This document shows positions 1-12,940 of a stretch of DNA of 64,000 nt, in pieces. The stretch is taken from contig NC_090798.1 in NCBI RefSeq assembly GCF_040054535.1, forward strand, positions 1,988,501 through 2,052,500. Reading direction: 5' to 3'. The position numbers and the translations under genes were made by a program. Each line of letters begins with the position of its first letter. Position 1 is the first letter of the stretch. Below the pieces are notes generated by a model. It had not been told where the DNA came from and did not search any database. It worked only from the letters and a program-made list of their open reading frames with translations. The DNA is from Antennarius striatus. Its lineage: Eukaryota > Chordata > Actinopteri > Lophiiformes > Antennariidae.

Positions 1-2
1 CG

Positions 3-1517
3 TATTATATGATGCCTTTGATTGTCACTGGATCCATGTTTCTCCTCATCAGGGTCAGCTGCTCTCTACCTTACTTGTCAAAACGACATTTTATCCAAAA
101 AAAAAAAAGCGATCAGTTTATTTGCTGTTATCATGCGAGTGTGTCTAGGATCGCTATGAGACAAGTAGACCTGTTATTCATCAAACAGTTAGTGAGCGAT
201 GAACTTATGTTATTGAGATTTATTAAAAGGAGTTGATTATTTTCATTCTAATCGCCATTATTGTTCTCTTTTTAATTTTAGTTGGGTGGAGATGCCGGTG
301 TCAGAAACCCCAGCCTGCCAAGCCCGACAGTTATGGCCACCGGGATCAGTTTAATCATTCTCCCTTTCATCTTTAACTTCCCTACGGTCAGTTTGTCATT
401 TGTGAAAGTCCGTTTTTGTTCCATTGGTCCACATTACTCTGAAAGAATACTTGCTAACAACAATACAGCATGAGCCTCCTAAAACCACAAATTTTTGCAC
501 ATTAACAACAATTCTGATGTTGTCAATTAAAGGCGTTGTTTGTCTACTGGACGACCAATAACATCTGTTCCGTGGCTCAAGTCTCTCTACTCAAACATCC
601 GCCGATCAGAGAGAAACTGAGGATCCCTGTGATCATCAAACACCCACCCTCCTCCAAGTCGGAATTTTCGGACTTCTTCAAAAACATGAAGAAAGGTTAG
701 TTAGAACTACAGTAGGAATTACTGGATGGTTTAAATCATGGAGGGATCATCACTGATCACTTTGTACCTACCAGGCTGGAACAACATGAAGTTGGCTCAA
801 GAACTGGAAGAAAGACAGAGGAGACTCAGTGGACATGCAAACCTCCAAGGTAAAGGTGGATTTCTGCCACTGCACATAAACAGCTGCCTGGAATGGGTTT
901 CGTCAATGACAGAATTAAAAGCCAGATTAATAGTTTTAAAAACATGGTGGGATTATTTATGGCAAAACATGTCTGTCAGAATTACACAATGAGTGACGAG
1001 CACTAACAAACTGACATAGTGCGTAGGAATGAGGCATTAATGCACCAACTTGGTTGTTGGACATGATAATGTGTAGTTTAAGCCTTCTTTACATTTCAGT
1101 CGTGCGATGAATTGGAAGTCCTGCATGCGTGACTGAAGAATAATGCGCTAGTTTTAAAAAAACAGAATGTGAATTAAATTTCCTTTGCTTGTTATGTCAT
1201 TAAAGCTGAACCTTAGAAGATTTGTCAAATGGCTTTTTACCTAAATACCATATTCAGATTGAGTTTTCTTGAAATGATTTTCAACATAATTTTAATTCAT
1301 CTTTCAACCGCTACACCAGTTCTTGAGATGATTGTAAAGTTAACATCTTTCGGTGTTGTACTGTTTATTTTCATCACTCTCTTTGCACATGTTAAAGGTA
1401 TGCTCTTCCTCTCTTCCAGCGGGTCCACTGAGGGAGACGTTCCCACATCCCATCAAGCGGCCAAACGCTCCGGCAGCCGCCAAGAAAAAAAAAAGACCTG
1501 ACATGGAGCCATTTTGA
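3..1517 (+). CDS. oxa1l: oxa1l, mitochondrial inner-membrane insertase, C-terminal part (5' end outside window)
   Basis: OXA1L inserts nuclear- and mitochondrially-encoded proteins into the inner mitochondrial membrane and binds the mitoribosome through its C-terminal tail. Coding pieces seen: 3-53, 282-386, 533-695, 775-849 and 1420-1517, joined at GT-AG sites with consistent phases (0, 0, 1, 1). The first two pieces read YMMPLIVTGSMFLLIR then LGGDAGV, matching the stretch of human OXA1L that precedes its last membrane segment. The third holds a hydrophobic segment (LFVYWTTNNICSVAQVSLL). The fourth is the charged coiled stretch KLAQELEERQRRL. The last exon gives GPLRETFPHP and a lysine-rich tail (AKKKKRPDMEPF) ending in TGA at 1515-1517. 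The basic tail fits ribosome binding. An ATTAAA poly(A) signal lies at 1560-1565. The N-terminus, presequence and first membrane segments lie upstream of the window. Identity is firm: sequence pattern plus adjacency to slc7a7, as in human. Confidence 0.93.
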
Positions 1518-2143
1518 ATCTACAAAACAACAAAGTCGGTGTGCAACATACGAATCTACATTAAAACAAAACACGAGTCCATTCATGTTGTCAAGTCATT
1601 TTATTATAAATACATGTTTACAGCTCAGACCTCTTTTACAATCCAGTAATGAGGGAAAAAACAAGTTAATTTGTGTAAAAATAGCCCTTCACTACACCTT
1701 GCATCTGATATGATATATAAAAACTTTTATGAACTTTTATTCATTTACTGCTTCATTTCAGATGTGCTAATAATAATAATAATAATAATACAATATCTCT
1801 ATCGTCAGCAGCTTTCAACATAACTTCATAATATCGTTTGTCACCTTGCGATAAAATCAAAAAGGCAAGAGGTGAAATCTGTTAAATAATTCTGTTAATA
1901 CAGTACTCGTACAGTTCTGTAATACAAGGAGGTGTTCTCAGGGAGTGCATTTAAATGTTTGGTGAACGAGTGAAGTGGTGCCGATTAGCACTCGGCCGCC
2001 ATCATTCATTCATTCGTTCATGAACGTCATAACCGGGTGAGGATTGGCAGATGGGTCGGCCAGCCGGGGGTTTTTGGGGGAGGCAGCGTTCGGCCACGAT
2101 GCGTTCAGGTTCTGCACTTTTTGCACCGTCAAGTCTTCAAATA
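1518..2143. other. 3' ends of convergent oxa1l and slc7a7
   Basis: Only 626 bp separate the two stop codons, so both 3' UTRs must fit here or overlap. The plus-strand poly(A) signal is at 1560. Candidate minus-strand signals (TTTATT on the plus strand) lie near 1600 and 1735. An (AAT)n run occupies about 1770-1792. No further coding sequence is seen. Confidence 0.6.
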
Positions 2144-4559
2144 TTACTCCGTCTTGTTGTCCATTTCAGTCAGAACAGAGAAGCACACCTTCTGAATTAA
2201 CCGGCCCGATGCAGCTGGAAGAGGTGGAGAAGGGAGAAAAGTCGTTATGACCTCTTCGTCTGTTTTAACTATAATAATGTTTGTTAAATTTTTGATTTAG
2301 AGGGCCGAAACAAGTTTTATCAAATCGAACTCGACCAATTTGAAGAATATTATGTAACTACTAAGAAAGTGAATTACAAAATACCTTCAGTGATCAAGAG
2401 ATTTAAAAATAGAAAAAAGGCCATAGCTCAATTCTGTTAACAGATATCTTTACATTTTATTTGAAAACTGTTGAATCCAAGATTTCTTTTCAGCAAGGAA
2501 TTGTGAATTCACACAAGACGAGCTTAAAAATCTCAGATCGAACAGTTCCTGCCCTTTGACATCACTACAAATGTGCTTTTAACAAAATGAGTGGAATCTT
2601 GAGGGAATGACTTTCTCCTTACCGATGAATCTGCGGAGCCACAGCGGCCTCCTGGAGGCGGAAGTGTAGCAGCACAGGAAGTAGACGGGCACGCCCGAAA
2701 GGGCGATGCCGATGCCGATCAGCGAGTTGGTGGTGTCGCTGTAGAGGGGCACCACCACCAGGAAGATGGTCAGGATGCAGAAGATGATGGGGTAGAAGAG
2801 GCTGAGCTGAGGGAGGAAGAGCAGTGGTCTGAATCATCACATGAAACATCTAGAAACTTCACTACTTAACAGCATTTTTATGAGAAAATATGGACTAACT
2901 GAAGTAAATGCGTTACCTTTAGCGGTCTGTGTCTGTCTGGCTGCTTCCAGCGCAGATAAAGTTGCCCCAAAATGGATAAACCGACAAAGAACCAGTAGCT
3001 GAAGCTGTAATAATTGATCAGCTGGAAGACGTCTTCTACACACAGGTACACCAGAGCCATGATGCCCTGCAGACACAAAGACAACCATCATGCATCAGGG
3101 CCGAGACCGAGGGGAGGGTGCAATGGGTAGAAGATGAAACAAAAGATGGAGATGTGCGACTGACGTTGAAGAGCAAGGCAGGGATGGGGGTGTAGCGGTG
3201 GACGTGGATCATGCACAGGTAGTCGGGCAGGTGACCTTCTCTGGAGCCCACGAAGAAAAGCCTTCGGAGACACGAAAACGTTTTAGCGCGTCTGCGATGA
3301 GCAACGACGAGGATGAACGAAAAACAAACACACGGGTGTGATTGGCTCACCTGGACGACGCCAGGATGGAGGCGTTGAGTCCTCCGAAGCACGAGAGCGC
3401 CACGGCCAACGGGATGGTCCAGTTCATGACGCCGAACACCTTGTCTGCAAACGTCTTGGGGGGTGGGGGGGTGGGTGGGAATGGTGTCAAAAGCTGCACC
3501 AAACATAAAGTCATTGATCATCTGCAAACGTGTGAACTCACCACGGCCACGGCTTCGCTGTCCAGGATGGCGTTGATGGGGAGGATGGTGTAGTACGCCA
3601 CGTTGGTCAGGATGTAGATCACCGTCACGATGGGCATGGAAATAGCGATGGCCAGCGGCAGATTCCTGCGGTTCACACAAACACAGGAGAGAAGTTAAGG
3701 TTCTGACACTCAGGAGGGTCTAGGTCAAGAGCATGTGGGGGGGTCGTTTGTCACTTAATCTGCCTGGGAATTCTGGGAGAGGCTTGTGATCCAATCACGT
3801 GCGGCTTTGCTTCATTTGATCGGTTGTCTTTGTGAATCACAAGGATAGCCTCAAACGCACCTCTACACATGCTTTTTTTAAAGAAAGCACTTTTTTTATT
3901 TTGCTCTCCTTCTGAGTGTCTTATTAAAAACTAGTTGTTTCCCGTCTTGGTAAATCTCTTTCTACTGAATAAATAAGCAATTTCTACGACTGACATGTGA
4001 ATAAGGCCTTAGAGAACTAATATTTGTTATTTAATTATAGGCAGAGCTCTGAGACTCAGTTCAGTCAGGCAGTAGGAATGGGAATATTCATGTATTCTTA
4101 TTAGGAGGGTTGCATTGTGACCTTTAACATCTTTGCTCTGTCCCGATCTGAACCCGGTTCTGAGTAAATTATTTGCTGTCTGGTGGGTTCCAAATCGTCA
4201 ATGGTGTTTTGTCACACAGCTCACCTCTCGGGGTTCTTGATCTCCTCCGTGACAAAGTTGAGGGTGTCCCATCCGGAGTAGGAGAACAGAGCTGAGTAGA
4301 GAGCCAGAGCGATGTGTCCCGCGTCCTGAGAGGAGCCTTCAAACAGACCCTCGAAGTTCTGAGTGTGACCTGGAGAACGATCAAACAAGTAACGAAATGT
4401 AACTCAGTGTAATGGAAAGGGTTTGTTCAAAAATGTTTTCGTCAATGGTAAAATTGTGGGAAATGTAGTTTTTGGTAAAAGCACACTTTTGGCCTTTGGC
4501 CCCCGGGCCTTGAGTTTTGACACATGTGATTTAAAGTCACAAAATTAATCACGTGGGTG

Positions 4560-4597
<38 letters not shown>

Positions 4598-4939
4598 GTA
4601 GCTTGTAGCACCTTGTCCGATCTTCACCAGGCCGGTGATGATGACTGCGATGAGGGCGATGACTTTGGCGTAGGTGAAGAAGTCCTGGACTCTGGTGCCC
4701 CACTTGACGTAGGCGCAGTTCACGAACGTCAGTAAACCTGGGGGGGGGGGGAGCAGCACAGACATGAACCCCCAGTGACTCATGGGTAAAGTCACCGTGT
4801 CAACCCTCTCACTGTGGACGGAGGGCCGGCCGGCGTGTTTCTGCGTGAGTACGAGCGATTTAAGGAAACGCTGCTGCTGACTCAAGCGGAGCGGTCAGTT
4901 GTTTTTCAGACGAGGAACAGCTGACTGCAGCACTTGCAG

Positions 4940-4979
<40 letters not shown>

Positions 4980-7287
4980 ACACATATAGTAGCTACTAAG
5001 GACTGATCTGAAGTTTCTGCTGAAGGGAGTGGATGAGAAAAGCTCCAGACTGCCTCCTCCTCGTCACCTGACTTCACCTTCAGCAGCTTTGTTGTTCTTA
5101 GAAAACGTGTTTTTCCACTACTGTGACTTATCTCTGTCTGGTTATCAGCACATGACCCCACCCAAGTCCAATAAAAAATTTAAATATTATGGAAATTCTG
5201 CTTCAACATATTCTACATGAATCACATTTTTATTTTTATGATGTGGAGATAGAAACCAACATGAAAATCTTTCTCCTGACTCCTCAGGTTGTGAAATCGT
5301 ACTGATTAAAATTCACCTGCAAATGAGCTGAGTCGGCAGATCTTATCAGAATTAACGTCTAGTTCACCGAATATCTGCGCTTATCTCTCCACACTGACCT
5401 CCAGATCAGCACGAGGCGTATAGAGGAGGTTAAAAAAACAGGCTTACATCATGATGGCCACCAGGGAAGAGGAACCCTTAATAAAACGATCGTCTTCCAG
5501 CACATTGACACTATACGGGATCACAAGCGAGTGTGTTCACAGCGGGAAACCGGGGTCAAACACACCGAGGCGAGGGATGGAGCAGCAGACTTTGCTGCAC
5601 GGGAGGTGGAGGTTTGATATGTTGACAGGGAAAGGTTAGACGGGTGGGAGGTGTGAAATCAAGTTTTTGAAGGCAGGATGTCAAATAAGGTCCAGATGTA
5701 AGGTGGAATGAAGATCCTCAAAAAGTTTTTAGACATGTTAAATTTATCAAGTTGAGTCCTAAAAAAAAAGTCTATCTTTGGTTCCTTTTGTATAGTTAAT
5801 GTTTGTGCGTCAAATTCCTGTCATTCAGAAAGTAACCCCCCCCCCCCCTCCTAGACTTCATCACCTCATAATTTCCCTTATTATTCAGACACATTTATAG
5901 AATCTCACTGAACGCATCACGGTTCTTTTTTTTACAGGAGGAGCAGAAAGGTCAGTGCGTTGGAAATATTTTAGTAGGTGTAGGTGTTCAGAGATGGTGA
6001 CTCAGTGGTAATTACATTATAAAAACAAAGTGATGGAGTCAGTTTTGACTCAAAACTAACAAAACAAACCCATTAGTATGATTATGAAGTATAATTATGA
6101 AAATTATGAAACATATAATATTGTTTGGGCGACGCAAAGAATTTCCAAGAATAAAATCCCCAAGGGAATAAAAGTAATTCAATCCTTTTGCTGAGATCTC
6201 AGGTGCCTTCAGGTCAGAGTCTCCTGAGCAGGAAGGACTTTACCTCACGGCTATCAGCTCTCCAGGTCCTCCTCTGCTTATCGGGCCGTGGCACAAGTGT
6301 GTGTTCGAGCATGCGTGTGTGGGCGGGAAGATAAATGGCTAATGCATTATTGCAAATTATCTCTACGTAAGTATGATTTTTTTTTTTTAAAATTTAACAA
6401 CAGGGTTCATCTGTGTCAGTTCCTCTTTGGCTTCTTGTCCGGTTGCCGGGGCGTTGGCCTTTCTCAGGTTCTAAATTGTTTCTTTCTCGCCGCGGGGGGG
6501 GTCGATATGTCTAGTGTAATTAATTCAGACGGTCTGTCTTAATCTCCCTCTGCGCCATTGTGTTTTTTGTTACCAGGGGAATCTGAGCTGCATCATGCAA
6601 CATTATCTCTATGCTGACGACTCTGGTGTCTGATTTTATGTCTTTGAGTGGGAGGATCACACAAAGACATGTTTTAAGGGTCATTTACTTCCTCTTTAAT
6701 CACATTTAAGCGAGTCTGTCGGCTGACGGCTGCTGTGGTGTCATCATTTTCACTTCTGTAGTCCACATCCCAGTCACATGCTTCACATACTTACATATAC
6801 AAGCAGCGGCAAGCAGCCTGTTGGCCAAGTATGGGGCCACACAGGTGGGGAAGAGGGGCTGCATCATGTAGTTGGAGAAGGTGATGGATATGACGGCCTG
6901 GCTGGTGGGCTCGATGATCAGCAGCGACGTCCACAGGCGGATGAAAGCCAGGAAACCCCCGAAGGCCTCCAGGATGTAGGCGTAGGAGGCCCCCGACTTG
7001 GTGATGGTGGTGCCCAGCTCGGCGTAGCAAAGGGCGCCGAACACGGAGAAGATCCCTCCGACGGTCCACACCACCAGGGAGAGGCCGTAGGAGGCGCTGT
7101 GCATCAGGACGCCTTTGGGCGAGACGAAGATCCCCGAGCCGATCATGTTCCCCACGATCAGACACACCCCGTTCACCAGGGAGATCTCCTTCTTCAGCTT
7201 CATGGACTCGTCTGAGCCTTCAGATTTCAGAGACGGGGTGCCGCCGTTGGGCACCTCTTTTGTCGGAGCGGGGCTGTAGGACGCCAT
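2144..7287 (-). CDS. slc7a7: slc7a7, y+LAT1 amino-acid transporter light chain
   Basis: Light subunit of the heteromeric y+L exchanger. With SLC3A2 (4F2hc) it exports cationic amino acids for neutral ones plus Na+ at basolateral membranes of gut and kidney. Nine coding exons on the minus strand: 7287-6795, 4737-4612, 4369-4225, 3665-3542, 3454-3351, 3261-3165, 3066-2917, 2806-2623 and 2214-2144, total 497 aa (human 511). All phases join. GSGIF, the family's unwound TM1 substrate-binding motif, is at residues 50-54. The extracellular Cys in FPTCVAPY is the expected disulfide partner of 4F2hc. [24 protein letters not shown] and [11 protein letters not shown] are all family-typical. The last exon gives [16 protein letters not shown], matching the human tail region. 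Acceptor sites at 7302 and 8787 and donors at 8740 and 9386 suggest two noncoding upstream exons. Paralogues slc7a6 and slc7a8 are close, but adjacency to oxa1l supports slc7a7. Confidence 0.93.
4449..4535 (-). repeat. hAT-like interspersed repeat fragment (copy A, in slc7a7 intron 2)
   Basis: Read on the minus strand it matches the left end of the repeats at 7824 and 44011. It carries the signature TTTTGACCA-like tract, AAACTACATTTCCCACAAT and a GGCCCGGGGGCC core. Only the terminal part (about 90 bp) is present. Family assignment is by recalled similarity to short hAT-type elements of fish and is tentative. Confidence 0.55.
4566..4596. repeat. (GT)n microsatellite next to an slc7a7 donor
   Basis: A GT run on the plus strand is a CA run in the slc7a7 transcript. 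It begins about 16 nt downstream of the exon 2 donor at 4611. See findings. Confidence 0.95.
4942..4985. repeat. (AC)n microsatellite
   Basis: Simple repeat inside slc7a7 intron 1, with one T interruption near its end. Confidence 0.95.
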
Positions 7288-9560
7288 AGTTTTATGTTTG
7301 GGCTGTGTATAAATTAGGAAAAGCAGGTTCTTGGAACAAGATCAGTCAGGAGCGGAGAGTTTTGTCGCCTTGATGCGAGGTAGAAAACTTCAACTTTTCC
7401 TCCACTTATCTCTGATCATCTCCTTCCATCTGTGGATGAGAAACACACACAATCATATCAGCCATGTCGCTCACTGATCTGTCACGGCATGCATATAGAA
7501 AATACTTGTTTCCAAATGTGGTCAAACAAACAAAAGGAACAAACATGCAAAAATAAAATCACCACAAAAATGGGCGCGATGCTGCATTGGAGAGCAGTTT
7601 TTACAGATTGGAGAGCCATTAGGCCGCGCAGCAAATGGCCTTTTAAGGTTGAGTGTATTGACAGAGAGCGAGGCAGAGGAGCAAACACGCCACATGCCTG
7701 AAAACATCGGCTCATCATCAGTAACCAAACTGAAACACGACGGGTCGACTACAGGCGGACCAGGTGTCACCGTGACAAAGTTCATCACCCGGAGATGTAA
7801 CGGTGAGACACACGCATGTAGATCACATGTGTAAAACTCAAGGCCCTGGGGGCCAAATGTGGCCCTCCAAATCATTTAATGTGGCCCGCGAGAGCATTTA
7901 AGGTCAGAGTGTCTTAAAATAAATAGGTCAAAAGTGTGCTTTGACCAAAAACTGCATTTCCCATAATACAGTTGTTAATCCCATTTTAAATCTGACAAAA
8001 ACGTTTTGTACAAAGTTAATATCCTAACTTGTCTTTGATGTTATACTTGAATAGTTTTGATCCTGTAACTTGTAATAAAGTAATAAATTCAGAGTTATTT
8101 AACAATAAGGAGTAGTTACATTTATTTTACATTATATTGAGTTACATTTAGTTACATTTATTAGTTACATCTGGCCCTTTGAGGACAGAGATTACGCTAA
8201 TGTGGCCCTCGGTGAAGATGAATTTGACCCCCTTGATTAGATTAGTAGATTAATGTTAATCTGTACTAATAGGGTTAAATTTGCTAATCAATCTCACACA
8301 AAATCACAAATAAAAATGATCAATTTAACCAGAACTCACATCCAGAGCCAAGATTGCAGATATATTAAATGTAATGTTTAAAAAAAAACTGGCAAAATTC
8401 TGGTTTCATTTCAATAAAATCTTCAGTTATATCGCTTTTAACTCCGATAACAGTCGACAATTCAACAATTCAAACACTAACAAATGTGTAATCTGGATTG
8501 TGAAAGCATTTCTTGATGAGCAGAGACTCAGACTGTCGTAACAACATAGAAAGAAAGAAGATCCATGTAGTAAAAATTGATTTTGAGATAGTAAGCAGAC
8601 GACAGAAAGTCAAGAAATACAATCGAGTAAAGAAAAATGCCAGCCACTGATGTAATTAAAAGAGAGATAATCAAACAGAAACATAAAAGACAAATATGGG
8701 GTTCATGAAGCCTGTGTGGAGATGGAAGAGTTCAAATACCTTGAGGCAGCAGCAGATCGGCGGCACGTGGGTTTCTGAAGGGAGTTGCTGCAAAAGAGAG
8801 GAAGACAGAGGAGTGAGTCTTCCTGCGTATCATCAGATGTTTGTCACCGAAAGAGAGACGCCAGGAGTTTAACAAAAAAACAACAAAACAAAAGGGCAAG
8901 GTCCAAAAGCCACTGATAAGAAAGTCTTTATGAATGACTCAAGGTTGTTAGGCCTCATCTCATACTGTCAATGGAATCATTCATCTCCTTTTCAAAGGGG
9001 ATTAGAATAACATTGATTAGAAAAGCATTGATTAGTGAAATTAGTATTTTACTAATCAAATACCAGTATTTCAACAGTTAAGAAAACAGTTTTCTTGACT
9101 GCTTCTGAGGATGAGCTGAATTATCTGACAGTAAAACAGATTAAATGTTATTACGCGCCTGATTAAAAGATTTATTTCCTCATAAAGTTCTGGATTTATT
9201 CCAGTGATGCATTTTGAGGCATAAGATTCAAACACAACAGTACACACGTGCAGTAAAATTAAGGATAATAAATGCTAGTAAACCTGAATGTAACTGGGTC
9301 ACCTATACGATCACACACTTACTGGTTCACCTACGTCACACATCAGGTAAAGCAAAGTAGGCCAGCTTGTTTTGGGATGACTCACCTTCTCCAGCGGCCT
9401 CTGGTCTCCTCCTCAGTGTCCAAAAATGACAGCAAATAATCAGGAATCCTCCACCTATCAGCTTGTCTTTTCTCTGGATAACACAGACGTCCTCCTCTGT
9501 TTGCACGCTATGTTCTCTGATCTATTTCTGCTGGTGTTCTTGTGGCTTTATGTACTTTTG
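7288..9560 (-). other. 5' region of slc7a7 with two probable noncoding exons
   Basis: On the minus strand, 8787-8740 is bounded by a good acceptor (CTCTTTTGCAG) and donor (CTCAAG|GTATTT). A further donor, GAGAAG|GTGAGT, ends an exon at 9386. An acceptor at 7303-7304 precedes the start codon. These make a plausible spliced 5' UTR with transcription starting near 9.5 kb. No start codon context or protein is claimed for them. The interval also carries the repeat at 7824-8236. Confidence 0.5.
7824..8236 (+). mobile_element. hAT-like nonautonomous element (copy B, in slc7a7 5' intron)
   Basis: A copy of about 410 bp. The left end carries CAAGGCCCTGGGGGCCAAAT and ATGTGGCCCG. The right end carries CTGGCCCTTTGAGGACAG, then AATGTGGCCCTCGGTGAAG and TTTGACCCCC. 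GTCAAA-type motifs face inward at both ends, as in short terminal inverted repeats. It shares order and spacing with the copy at 44011-44486. No transposase is encoded. Confidence 0.6.
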
Positions 9561-10067
9561 GTGTCTCACGCTTCACTACCAAGGAAACGACTCATGTGAG
9601 GGGAGGGAGGGGAGAGGAAAAGGGGGAGCTTAATTACCTCACTGTGTCTTCTGAGTGGATTTAGCTGTGATATGATGCTGCTGAAATTAAATTACACAAC
9701 CAAGCAGTTTGCTTATCATAAGAGCAGGAGAATTAACGGTAGACCACTGATAAGACTCAAAAATAACAGCAAGGTCATTACTAACCATAATATGATAACA
9801 TGTCTGAAATATAAAGATAGGAAAGTAAAGGAAATGCAAGTGGTTTCTTTGCTAAATACAAGAACAGAAGACAATAAAAGAAAACGAATGAAATCAAATT
9901 ATGTAATTCATTTATATTTATTAATGTATTGCAGGGATGCTGCTATGTATAAATCTTTTGTTATTCACATCATTACTATTACTGTATTCATTGTATTATC
10001 AATATATTTTTAAATGTGCTTCACAATATATGTTACATGTCTTGTGTCATAAATAAGACCCTGGATT

Positions 10068-10389
<322 letters not shown>

Positions 10390-10404
10390 AAAACCGTGAT
10401 AACA

Positions 10405-10420
10405 GCTCCCTCTTGTGGCC
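10405..10420 (-). promoter_or_regulatory. CTCF-like motif
   Basis: The reverse strand reads GGCCACAAGAGGGAGC, close to the CTCF core CCANNAGNNGGCR. It is a motif match only. Confidence 0.35.
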
Positions 10421-10565
10421 AGAACAAAGAAGTACTGTACAGAAAATGCCTAATATGTTCTATTCTTCTTCTTTTTATTTCCTTTTTGTGTTTGGATTCG
10501 ATTTTCAATTTTAACAAATACAAGAACAACAATTCAAAGGGGGGAAAACAGTATTTTCCATTCTG

Positions 10566-10645
10566 TTCTATTCTATTCTATTCTATTCTATTCTATTCTA
10601 TTCTATTCTATTCTATTCTATTCTATTCTATTCTATTCTATTCTA
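10566..10645. repeat. (TTCTA)n pentanucleotide microsatellite
   Basis: Sixteen uninterrupted TTCTA units. Confidence 0.97.
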
Positions 10646-11715
10646 ATACCTGCTAATGGTGCCCACAAGAGACAAAGGTTATAGTAAGAATAATGCTAAG
10701 ATCGATAGATAGAATAGAATATAGTCTAATAAGGATAATTCATTTACAATGAGGGTATATCATCACTGACTGTATTTCTATATTGTATTGATCTTAATTA
10801 TATCAGTGAAGCTGATCATCTGTTGAATAGCAGCTGCAATGACAAACGTCACATTAATTATCAGTCAGTGTGGGGTAAATCGGCTTCTTTGTTGTGTTTT
10901 TCCAGGCTGTGTATGTGAATGACATGACCTTTGACACCTGAGAAGAGCTGCTGTTCTGCCACTGAGGATGATTGATTGGTTTTCTGTCGGGTTTGTCTGT
11001 CTGTAAAAGCTCTTTGAAATATATGCTGATGTGATTATGCTCTTCAGAAATGAAAGTTGATTAATCAGTTGATTGATTGATTGACGATCACTGATTAGTG
11101 ATTATGTGTGTCATGTGATTAAAGCCGACCATTGCTGATCATCACCTGTTTGCTTTTGCATTTCCTCTTCCCCGCTTCTTTTTCCTTCGTCTTTCTGGCG
11201 TTTGATTGAGACACATCCCTTGTCGCCCTTAAAGCCATGTGGACAAACTTCTCACACATGGCTCCTTTCACTCCTTTTGTCCTACCCCCCTGCCCTGAGC
11301 ATTCTTTTCATTGGTTACTGGCTGTCATGGTTTCTGGAGCGACTGTAGGCTAAAAAAAACAAAAACGTAGGGATTAAAAGCAGCCATTTTGGGGGGACAG
11401 CTGGGCCAGGTTGGTCCTTGTTGCCCCCCTGTCTCGCTCCCAGTCATTCTGGGGTAAAGAGGGGTGGCATTGTGTGAGGATTAGAGCTTCCTGTGTGTCA
11501 GCTCATTACATGGGGTGGGAAGAGAAGGGAATACAGGGGTGAGGAGGGGGGGTGAGCGAAAAGAGTGAGGGAGAGAAATGAAAGAGAAAATGAAAGAGAG
11601 CGTGTATAAAAGAGCGTATGACACAGTGAGGGGGGGTAAGGCATGGGGGAGAGGGGGTGACTGCCCCTACAGCTGCACCCTCAATCACACTCATACAGGC
11701 TCTGATTATCCTTTT

Positions 11716-11759
11716 CACACACACACACACACACACACATACACACACACACACACACG
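11716..11759. repeat. (AC)n microsatellite
   Basis: Simple repeat with one T interruption, downstream of sall2. Confidence 0.95.
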
Positions 11760-12039
11760 CAGTATCGGGGAGCTGAAACATATTAAAAGACTTAAAGGGT
11801 TAAAAAAAAAAAAAAAAGGCAGAATAAGGAGACAGCTATCCCACCAACCCAGACAAAAGGACCCCCACCCAGACACAAGGGGACAAAGGAAAGTGACCAG
11901 TGGTGTACATGCAGGTGCAGACGTGCAAACCGATAAACAGCACAAAAAAAGCATCCCAGCCCCCCCCAAAAAAATAACACACGCACACACAAACAACCCA
12001 ACAAAACCAGTCTCCTCTTCACATCGCCGTCATTTTATT

Positions 12040-12116
12040 TATCTTTTATACGTCACATGGAAAATATTTTGACACGGCTACAAAGTGGGGATTACAAAAG
12101 TAAAAGCAGAGCGTAC

Positions 12117-12151
<35 letters not shown>

Positions 12152-12940
12152 CCGCTGGATTCAGCGAGGGTAAATCATTTCTGCAGGGGCAGAAAACTCT
12201 CAAGTGCTTTTGAGAGATGGGGAGGGAGGGTAAAGGAGCTGTTGATTTGACCTTGGAGCAACAAGTGAGAACATTTACAATCACCAACAAGGAAATCTGC
12301 TGCCGCAAAAGCTCCACAGCAATGACGGCGTACACAAAAGTAAACGACAATCATGGTCATCATTATTATACTCAGCATCATCTGGGAAGTCATCGTTTTT
12401 TTTTTGTTTTTTTATTAAGGTCGATGTTTAGGACTCAGTGCAAGTCTTAGAAACATGCTTTCAGCAGCACGACATTCAAAAAAAGAAAAAGAAGGAACAA
12501 CAAAAAGGCATAAAATGGAACTGCACCTTTATATTTACAGACCCTGGCCATCGCTAACATGCCCCTGTTTTGGTATGGAATTCATCTTGTGCATCTTTAT
12601 CTGGATCGGCCCTTTTCAAAATTAGCTTCCGTGCTGAATCAGCAATAAAAAGCACAACATTTAATTCTACCATTGTGACAATTCGATGACGTGTAGGATA
12701 AGGCCTCACTGTGGTCTTTAAAATAGAAAAATACGTAGCTAAAAAAAAACTACATTCACAATTTTTTAAAATTTTATCGCAAAGTAACTACAATACAAAC
12801 TACATCTAGAAGGTAAACGTCAGTTAGAAATAATTGCCCTAAAAAAACAAATGCCATTCGTTAAAACAAACACACAAAAAAATACATTCCCTTGTCAGGA
12901 CCCTTTCAAGACTGACTGCAGCCATTTTCCCACTCCTAAA
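12040..12940 (-). other. Probable sall2 3' UTR
   Basis: Sequence directly after the sall2 stop. It is A/T-rich with an AC run at 12115-12151. Possible minus-strand poly(A) signals (plus-strand TTTATT) lie at about 12030 and 12410. No coding sequence is seen. Confidence 0.5.
12115..12151. repeat. (AC)n microsatellite
   Basis: Simple repeat in the presumed sall2 3' UTR. Confidence 0.95.

Noticed and set aside
6778-7215. 145-codon plus-strand open frame
   Set aside because: Antisense to slc7a7 exon 1, whose protein is clearly recognisable.
9672-10013. 113-codon open frame on the plus strand
   Set aside because: AT-rich, K/N/I-biased composition, no domain, no splice or promoter context.
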